Shown here: in pieces, positions 31,676 to 36,860 of the stretch | How the letters are laid out: each line of letters starts with the position of its first letter | How positions within the stretch are numbered: position 1 is the first letter of the stretch | NCBI GenBank assembly: GCA_015067935.1 | Contig: SVLL01000014.1 | Location: forward strand, 1 to 36,860 | Direction of reading: 5' to 3' | DNA: 36,860 nt | From: Oscillospiraceae bacterium | GTDB lineage: Bacteria > Bacillota > Clostridia > Oscillospirales > Oscillospiraceae | Translations under genes and position numbers: made by a program | The notes under the pieces: generated by a model | Seen by the model: the letters and a program-made list of their open reading frames with translations, nothing else | The model's database searches: none | Told to the model about the DNA's origin: nothing

Positions 31676-33361
31676 TTAAAAATCAAACAGGCTTGCTACG
31701 CTCTGCTTGTCAGCAGTGCGCTTTTTATGTACATAGGTATACTTGGCATCGGAAAAACGCAGCTTCGGCTGCCGTGCATCGGGATCGGCCTGATCGTCAG
31801 AAAACTCGGGGCAGGTATAGCTGCGCTCGATTCTGGACCAGAGCACATCCTCCCGCATTTGGGTGACGATACACTCACCCGGGTTCAGCTTGGTGAGCAT
31901 ACTCACGGGCACCAACGCCACCGTATCCTTTTCAAATCGTTCAATGGCTTCACCGGAGCCATTCAGGGCCGATGTGGGCGCGATGATGGTCTTGCGGCCG
32001 CACTCTTCAGAGAATTCCCGCTTGGTTTCCGGATTGTTGGTACCGAAAAACACATGGGTGTTCAGGTTGTCCTTGATGATCTCCGCGGTCTCCTTGCCGT
32101 AGATGTTGTACAGCTGGGCATAGGACTGTAAAATCAGCAGGAACCAGATGTTTCTGCCTGCGCAGGCGGAGATGACCTTGTCGAAATCGTTGAATTTGGG
32201 AAGATTGCCGAACTCATCCAGCAGGAAGTAGAAGGGCCGCTGCAGCCTTGTTCCCTTCTTACGGGACACACCGATCAGCTCGGTGTAAAGGTTGCTCAGG
32301 AACATGCTGATGACCTCATAGTGCAGGCTTTCCTCGTCCTTGTAGGAAAGGAAGATCACCGTAGGCGCACCGTCATCCAGCTGGCTGATCTCAAAGGTAT
32401 TGGCGCAGGTGATACGCCGCACCGCGGTATCGCGGAACTTATTCATCTTGGTAATAAAGGAGGAGGAAATACACCGTCGGGTGGTCTTTGCCTGCTCGAT
32501 GATGCACTTGTGGGCCAGCTGATGGGCCCGGGAAGTGGCCAGCGGACGGCTGGTGAAATAGCCCTTGTCGTAGTCATTCTCGTTGGCGTCGGTGAAGGTA
32601 TCGAAGATCCGCATCACCGTATCAAAGGAGAAATTATCCTCGGTAACGATACCCGTTTCGCTGTCTTCCAGCATACCGTAGAGCACCGCCATCAGCAGGT
32701 CACGGGCAGAATCCTCCCAGAAGGGGTCCTTGGTGTTCTGGGTGGGGATGATCGCACCGGCCAGAGCGGTAATGCCCTTCTCCACCTCGTCAACATATCC
32801 CTCGCGCACCTCTGCGATGGCCAGATCCAGCTCCTCCTGATTCTCATAGATAATGCCCTGAAATTCGTTTCTGGAGCCGTGCTCGGTCTGTACCACCTTC
32901 ACGGAGGCTCCCACATTCAGATATTTCTGATAGGCCCGATAATACTTGGTCAGGGGATTCCAGCAATCGCTGTGCATATAGTTGGTGAAATCCAGCATCA
33001 GAACCCGATAGCCCTTGTCCGCAAACTTTTGGGCATTGCTCCGATACAGCTCCTGCTTGGGGTCGCTGATGACCAAGCTGGGCTTATTCTTCTTGTTCAG
33101 CAGCACATTCAATGTGGGGATCACATAGCCCGTAGTCTTACCGCTTCGGGTGGCACCGATGGCCAGCAAATGGGTGTCCTCAATGAAGGTCACCTGCAGC
33201 TGTCCATCTGCGTCCCGGCGGACGCAGATGGGGATACCGTCAATATTCTGTTCGGAAAGTGCGCTGTAGGACACCGTTCTTTCCTTGTTCTGACGGGCAT
33301 ATTCCTCTGCCGTAGTCAGCTTGGCATTTTCATAATCCTTAAAAAGCTCAATATTGTTCAT
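31676..33361 (-). CDS. Soluble VirD4/TraG-type coupling ATPase
   Basis: A 561-residue ATPase of the type IV coupling-protein family. Walker A GATRSGKT is at 69-76, preceded by LLAIG; the Walker B-like LVISDPKQELY and the family motifs LDFTNYMHSDCWNPL, FYFLLDEFGNLPKF and ILQSYAQLYNIYG are all present. Unlike conjugative VirD4/TraG, it lacks the N-terminal membrane segments. No relaxase or type IV secretion gene is nearby, so it probably works as a DNA pump or substrate adaptor inside the cell. Its start overlaps the preceding gene by 14 bases. Confidence 0.85.
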   Translation of the reverse strand: MNNIELFKDYENAKLTTAEEYARQNKERTVSYSALSEQNIDGIPICVRRDADGQLQVTFIEDTHLLAIGATRSGKTTGYVIPTLNVLLNKKNKPSLVISDPKQELYRSNAQKFADKGYRVLMLDFTNYMHSDCWNPLTKYYRAYQKYLNVGASVKVVQTEHGSRNEFQGIIYENQEELDLAIAEVREGYVDEVEKGITALAGAIIPTQNTKDPFWEDSARDLLMAVLYGMLEDSETGIVTEDNFSFDTVMRIFDTFTDANENDYDKGYFTSRPLATSRAHQLAHKCIIEQAKTTRRCISSSFITKMNKFRDTAVRRITCANTFEISQLDDGAPTVIFLSYKDEESLHYEVISMFLSNLYTELIGVSRKKGTRLQRPFYFLLDEFGNLPKFNDFDKVISACAGRNIWFLLILQSYAQLYNIYGKETAEIIKDNLNTHVFFGTNNPETKREFSEECGRKTIIAPTSALNGSGEAIERFEKDTVALVPVSMLTKLNPGECIVTQMREDVLWSRIERSYTCPEFSDDQADPDARQPKLRFSDAKYTYVHKKRTADKQSVASLFDF

Positions 33362-35009
33362 TCCCTACTCCTCCCATATAACCAAAGCCCCGTCTGGTGC
33401 CGGGAATGTTCTGCTGACCGGAGATGGTCTTCAGTGTCTCGGCAGTGACAACAGAATCGTTTTCGTATGCTGCCTTCTTCAGCGCGCCGTCGATGATGCG
33501 CATAATCTGCTCGGTCTTGAAGCCTGCCAGATATGCCTTGCCGGCATCCTCCAGCTCCGCCCGACCCACGCCGAAGCAGCGAGCCCGCTCGCGGAAGGTG
33601 GCATCGATCACTGTCTGCTTTTCTTCCTCGCTGATACGGGCGGTCCAAACCACATCACACTCCCGTGCCAATGTGCGAACCGTCTCGTTGGTCTCGGAGG
33701 CAAACAGCACAATGAGCACATCGGACAAATCCAGACAGACCGTCGGCTCCAGCAGCTTAAACTTGCAGCGATATTCATAATCCAGCAGCTTGATGAGCTC
33801 CTCCAGCTCCCGCTCACCCAGCTCCTCGCAATCCTTCACCAGAAATACCGTGTGGGACTGCTTGGTTTCAGACAGTCCGCGGAGCAGGAAATTCTCCTTG
33901 GCACCCACGAAGTCTTCCATTCCCAGCGTGCCTGCATCCACCTCGATGACCTTGTTGCCGTCGGCAAAGCCGGCCTTCAGGGCGTCCACATACATATCCG
34001 CCACATAGGCATCGTCACCGGCCACCAGCAGAGTCTGGTAGAGGCTCAGGCGGTTATTGGTGGCAGGCGACAAGCTGCACAGCAGCTTGTCCAGCTCCGC
34101 CTCGCGACGCAGGGGCAGGTTCTGTGCCAGCTTCCGATCAAAGGAGAACTGCTTTTCTCGGGTGGCATCAAAGGGCAGGTCGGACAGTGCATCAATCGCT
34201 CCCTGCTTCTTGTTCAGCAGCAGCTTTTCCTTGTCCTCTGCGGACAGCAGGGTGGAAAAAGCCACCTTGGCGAAGATGCGGTCGTAAGTATTGCGCTGGA
34301 TGATTCCCAAGCCGAAAGCCTTCTCGATGATCTTCGCAACAGAGCTTTTGGTGCAGGGCTTGTCATAGCCCGTTGCGGCGCAGATGTACTTAAACACTTC
34401 CCGCTGATTGGAGCTGCGCAGGATGGTGTAGAGGGTGTTGTAATATGCGTCCTGATTCTCCGGGTCATAGGCGATGCCCATCAGGTTGCCGAACAGATTG
34501 TTCCACTTAGCGCAAAGGCTCAGTCGGCGGACAGCATTTTCCTCGTCCCGGCAAATGCAAATACCGTGATATTCCATATAGGAAAGGGTAGCCATTGCAT
34601 CCACATTGCCGTTCATAGCCGTATTCAAAAGGGTGTCGGCGATCAGCTCTGCGGTCAGGTTCTTGCTCTGCTTGAACAGCTCCTGCTTAATGAGCATTGC
34701 TTCCCGCTTCTGGGACAGCACCACCCGATCCGCGGCTGTCATCTGAACATTCTGACCGCTGCTCTCGGCAAATTCAATGGTGCGGCACAGCCGCTCATAG
34801 GCGGCATAATCGGTAATGGTCTTGTACTGCTCGGCATTCGCCAAAGCATAGTATTGCTCGGCTTCCCCGTCCATAGGAACGCAGAAAACCCTCGCCAGCT
34901 CCTGAAAGAGCGTCCGCTGCTGCGCTTCGTCTATAAAGCCGCGGCAGACGGCATCGATCAGAAAAAACTGGGTCAGCAAGGGCTCCATCAGATAGTTGGT
35001 ACTCTTCAT
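33348..35009 (-). CDS. Sel1-like / degenerate AAA+ protein
   Basis: A 553-residue protein that I do not recognise as a named family. A region near residues 130-200 looks like a Sel1/TPR-type helical repeat (DAMATLSYMEYHGICICRDEENAV). From about 330 to 500 the pattern of an AAA+ domain appears, but the Walker A position reads LLVAGDDAYVADM, with no GxxGxGKT; the Walker B and sensor positions (VFLVKDCEEL, VLIVLFAS) are also altered. Located 12 bases after clpP, it could be a non-hydrolysing adaptor or substrate selector for that protease. GTG at 35018 is an alternative start; ATG at 35009 has AGGAG upstream. Confidence 0.65.
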   Translation of the reverse strand: MKSTNYLMEPLLTQFFLIDAVCRGFIDEAQQRTLFQELARVFCVPMDGEAEQYYALANAEQYKTITDYAAYERLCRTIEFAESSGQNVQMTAADRVVLSQKREAMLIKQELFKQSKNLTAELIADTLLNTAMNGNVDAMATLSYMEYHGICICRDEENAVRRLSLCAKWNNLFGNLMGIAYDPENQDAYYNTLYTILRSSNQREVFKYICAATGYDKPCTKSSVAKIIEKAFGLGIIQRNTYDRIFAKVAFSTLLSAEDKEKLLLNKKQGAIDALSDLPFDATREKQFSFDRKLAQNLPLRREAELDKLLCSLSPATNNRLSLYQTLLVAGDDAYVADMYVDALKAGFADGNKVIEVDAGTLGMEDFVGAKENFLLRGLSETKQSHTVFLVKDCEELGERELEELIKLLDYEYRCKFKLLEPTVCLDLSDVLIVLFASETNETVRTLARECDVVWTARISEEEKQTVIDATFRERARCFGVGRAELEDAGKAYLAGFKTEQIMRIIDGALKKAAYENDSVVTAETLKTISGQQNIPGTRRGFGYMGGVGNEQY

Positions 35010-35021
35010 TCCAATCACTCC

Positions 35022-35618
35022 TTATCTCCATGCTTTGATGGTGTCGGGCACAAGGACATGGTCGACCAGACCGTAGCTCTGCGCCTCTTCGGCTGTCATG
35101 GTGTAGTCACGATCCGTATCCTTGGCAATTTGCTGCACCGTCTTGCCGGTATTTCTGGCCAAGATGGTATTCAGCGTTTTTCTGGTATGTTCAATATGCT
35201 TGGCAGCGATGATAATATCGGATGCCTGACCCTGCGCACCACCCAGAGGCTGGTGGATCAGAATCTCGCTGTTGGGCAATGCCAGACGCATCCCCTTGCT
35301 GCCGGAAGAGAGCAAAAATGCGCCCATAGACGCCGCCAAGCCGACGCAAATAGTACGCACCTTACAATCGAGCATATTGATGGTATCGTAGATCGCCAGG
35401 CCGTCGGTAACAGAGCCGCCGGGGCTATTGATCAGCAGTGTGAGGATCCGCTCCTCTTCGGGCAGATTCTCGTCAATCATCTTTTGCTCAATGTAGTGCA
35501 TCTGGGGGATGACCCGGGCCGCCATACCCGTGTCCACAGGTCCAAACAGATAAATCTGATTCTTGCGAAGCAAATACTGATCGGACAACATCTCAATTTG
35601 GGAATTTTCTCTTGCCAT
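35022..35618 (-). CDS. clpP: ClpP-family serine protease
   Basis: A 198-residue ClpP, the self-compartmentalised peptidase that works with AAA+ unfoldases. The complete catalytic triad is present: Ser97 in GLAASMGA, His122 in IHQPLGG and Asp171 in TDRDYTM. The N-terminus is longer than processed ClpP. It is the first gene of the island, with a terminator upstream; no obvious SigA -35 box lies before it. The nearest AAA+ partner in the same transcript is degenerate; candidates for a working unfoldase are the ClpB-type module at 21075 or a chromosomal ClpX/ClpC. A duplicate of the housekeeping clpP is likely. Confidence 0.92.
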   Translation of the reverse strand: MARENSQIEMLSDQYLLRKNQIYLFGPVDTGMAARVIPQMHYIEQKMIDENLPEEERILTLLINSPGGSVTDGLAIYDTINMLDCKVRTICVGLAASMGAFLLSSGSKGMRLALPNSEILIHQPLGGAQGQASDIIIAAKHIEHTRKTLNTILARNTGKTVQQIAKDTDRDYTMTAEEAQSYGLVDHVLVPDTIKAWR

Positions 35619-35714
35619 AACGGAACCTTCCTTTCAAAATTTTTCCTATTTCGTGTCTTGCACATATTAGAACGCCCCCAATTTCCTTTTTTTCGCATCA
35701 TTTGAAATTATTTT

Positions 35715-35757
35715 GTAAAAAAAATATACCCTCCTTGTCCGATTAGACAAGGAGGGT
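35715..35757 (-). terminator. Terminator of the DUF436 gene
   Basis: On the minus strand a perfect stem of 12 or more base pairs (ACCCTCCTTGTC with GACAAGGAGGGT) is followed by TATATTTTTTTT. It separates the two upstream genes from the clpP-led island. Confidence 0.92.
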
Positions 35758-35772
35758 AACACCCATTGTTAT

Positions 35773-36318
35773 TTACAGTAATTCCTGATTGTATATGGCA
35801 CGCACGCCGCCGATAAACTTGGGTCGGGTGCGCGCCGCCACCACGATGGCCTCACCGATCCGGTTGTTTTCCAGCCGAACGGGCACCGCTACTTTTTTCA
35901 GATGCATTCCGATCAGGGTCAGACCGATGTCCAGACCGGCATCCGCCTTGATCTCCTCCACCGCCACCGGGTCATCAAAATGCTCATAGGCCTGCGTTGC
36001 CAAGGAGCCGCCTGCCTTAGGCTGGGGCACCACATTTACGATTTCCGCCCCGGGCACCGCAGCACGCTCCGTAATAACCGCCCGGTTCAGATGCTCACAG
36101 CACTGAATCGCCAGATACAGCCCCTTCTCCCGGGCGAAGTCGGAAAGCCCCCGGAAAATTTCACCGGCAAGGTCAAAATTGGAATTGGTGCCGATCTTGG
36201 AACCAACCACTTCACTTGTGGAGCAACCAATGACCACCAGATTTCCACTTCTCAAATTTGCCTTCTCATAAAGCTCCGCGATTGCTGCCCGAGCCTGATT
36301 ATAAATCATTTTTTCCAT
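35773..36318 (-). CDS. DUF436 / YwlG-family protein
   Basis: A 181-residue protein of the TIGR01440/DUF436 family, of unknown function but widely conserved in Firmicutes. The motifs LVVIGCSTSEVVGSKIG, QCCEHLNRAVITER, GAEIVNVVPQPKAGGSLAT and GMHLKKVAVPVR cover the whole family alignment. The start at 36318 has a GAAGGTG site and overlaps the preceding gene's stop region with a gap of four bases. Many members lie beside central metabolic or cell-wall genes; nothing here points to a role. Confidence 0.88.
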   Translation of the reverse strand: MEKMIYNQARAAIAELYEKANLRSGNLVVIGCSTSEVVGSKIGTNSNFDLAGEIFRGLSDFAREKGLYLAIQCCEHLNRAVITERAAVPGAEIVNVVPQPKAGGSLATQAYEHFDDPVAVEEIKADAGLDIGLTLIGMHLKKVAVPVRLENNRIGEAIVVAARTRPKFIGGVRAIYNQELL

Positions 36319-36322
36319 ACGA

Positions 36323-36832
36323 TCACCTTCTGCAAAGTCCCACAAAATATCTGAAAAACGCCAAGCCATCCACCGTGTCAGGTCTTGCTTGGGTGCAGCA
36401 CATCCGCTCCGGATGCCATTGCACGCCCAAAACAGGCAGCGCAGTATGCTCGATAGCCTCCACATACTTACCATCCCACCAAGCCGTTGCCCGCAGGCCT
36501 TCGCCCAGCTCCTTCACCGCCTGATGATGGGAGCTGTTGACCGCGAAATCCGTACCGTACAGTTTCCCCGGTACGCTGTCCTGCGCCGCTGTCACCGGAT
36601 GGGCAATATAAAAATCCTGCTTATTGGTATGCACCGGGGTTTCCGGCAGATGCTGATAAAGGGAGCCGCCGAAAAATACATTCAAAAGCTGATATCCCCG
36701 GCAAATACCCAACACCGGCTTTCCTGCCTCCACATATGCATACGGCGGTCTCCAGCGGCAGCTGGTGCGGTGGTCAACGGCAGCAGTGCGGTGACAGCGG
36801 CAGCGGTTTGAGATAGTTGAATTACCCCTCAT
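36323..36832 (-). CDS. Class I glutamine amidotransferase-like (C26/PuuD type), N-terminus aberrant
   Basis: The recognisable part, from about 36736 down, is the C26 gamma-glutamyl hydrolase fold: GKPVLGICRGYQLLNV with the nucleophile Cys, NSSHHQAVK and GVQWHPE with the catalytic His and Glu. Upstream of this the frame reads about 32 residues rich in Arg and Cys that are unlike the family, which normally has 80-100 residues before the nucleophile. The DNA there is a GCGGCAGC-rich stretch followed by a repeat-like end. The frame stays open to the window edge. Either the gene is broken by a rearrangement or frameshift, or the sequence end is misassembled. Confidence 0.7.
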   Translation of the reverse strand: MRGNSTISNRCRCHRTAAVDHRTSCRWRPPYAYVEAGKPVLGICRGYQLLNVFFGGSLYQHLPETPVHTNKQDFYIAHPVTAAQDSVPGKLYGTDFAVNSSHHQAVKELGEGLRATAWWDGKYVEAIEHTALPVLGVQWHPERMCCTQARPDTVDGLAFFRYFVGLCRR

Positions 36833-36841
36833 AATAGTGGT
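36806..36841. repeat. Single 36-base repeat-like string at the window edge
   Basis: The plus strand holds a 36-base string beginning GTTTGAGATAG and ending AATAGTGGT, with the outward style of some CRISPR direct repeats (it reads ...CTCAAAC on the minus strand). Only one copy is visible before the window ends, so this is a suspicion only. It is immediately followed by a small stem (TCCGC/GCGGA). Confidence 0.2.
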
Positions 36842-36860
36842 ATCCGCAACAGCGGAAATA

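Noticed and set aside
31676..33361. Integrative conjugative element, suggested by the VirD4/TraG-like ATPase
   Set aside because: No relaxase, type IV secretion gene, integrase, tRNA gene or flanking direct repeat was found in the window, and the ATPase lacks membrane segments.
17681..35618. CRISPR array or cas operon around the CARF nuclease
   Set aside because: No repeated spacer-like pattern and no Cas10, Cas7, Cas5, Cas1 or Cas2 motif is visible in this region.
33354..35705. Very long open frame on the plus strand opposite clpP and its neighbour
   Set aside because: It is antisense to two strongly supported genes, has no family resemblance and is explained by codon bias of the real strand. 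The same holds for the other long plus-strand frames at 24723-26378, 26407-27780 and 7060-8520.
35619..35714. Shared motif between the clpP and sigma-unit promoter regions (CGTT..ATATG)
   Set aside because: Only two sites, poor alignment and different spacing; too weak to propose as a binding site for the island sigma factor.

Overview
The window looks like a chromosomal segment of a spore-forming, low-to-mid GC Firmicute, most likely a gut-type Clostridia of the Oscillospirales kind. The reasons are a SpoIVB sporulation peptidase, strong AGGAGG-type ribosome binding sites, near-consensus SigA promoters with 17-bp spacers, a nifS-nifU-Rrf2 iron-sulfur operon, CarD and GtrA proteins, many glycan-degrading enzymes and short palindromic interspersed elements. 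The taxonomic guess is inference; there is no rRNA or other marker.

Layout. 1-986: 3'-truncated spoIVB on the minus strand, next to a palindrome-rich end. 1084-3283 (+): iron-sulfur assembly operon nifS-nifU-rrf2 with a SigA promoter covered by two matching operators that are probably bound by the operon's own Rrf2/IscR regulator. 11303-3319 (-): six-gene operon (lpdA, GH78 rhamnosidase-like, GtrA, L-cysteine desulfidase-like, NagA, ceramidase-like) with its own promoter and a terminator shared with the convergent rrf2 gene. 11430-13796: carD, a small unknown protein, a cluster of palindromic repeats, and an ASCH-Sir2 gene pair. 13929-17634 (-): an accessory carbohydrate block (SGNH hydrolase and GH2 glycosidase) bordered on both sides by gene remnants (the tail of an AlbA_2/RecG-like regulator and the tail of a second SGNH hydrolase).

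17681-35618 (-): an 18-kb island of 14 co-oriented genes, and the most interesting part of the window. Read in transcription order: ClpP; a Sel1-like/degenerate AAA+ protein without a P-loop; a soluble VirD4/TraG-type ATPase; a winged-helix protein; a NADAR-family protein; then, from its own SigA promoter, a sigma-70-like factor, a zinc-finger anti-sigma-like protein, two YbjN-like paralogues and a Card1/Can2-like CARF nuclease; then, from a third near-consensus promoter, a membrane protein with Rossmann domains and a C-terminal RyR domain, a giant protein with a ClpB-type AAA+ module, a receiver-like module and an FtsH-type AAA+/M41 protease, a second membrane Rossmann-RyR protein, and a DnaA/Hda-like ATPase. 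No CRISPR array, cas gene, relaxase or integrase is visible. I infer a nucleotide-signal- or NAD-responsive stress or defence system that couples membrane sensing to proteolysis, nucleic-acid cleavage and transcriptional control. The gene families are read from sequence motifs; the joint function is a hypothesis.

35773-36860 (-): a DUF436/YwlG protein and a C26 glutamine-amidotransferase-like gene whose N-terminal part does not match the family, close to a single repeat-like 36-mer at the window edge.
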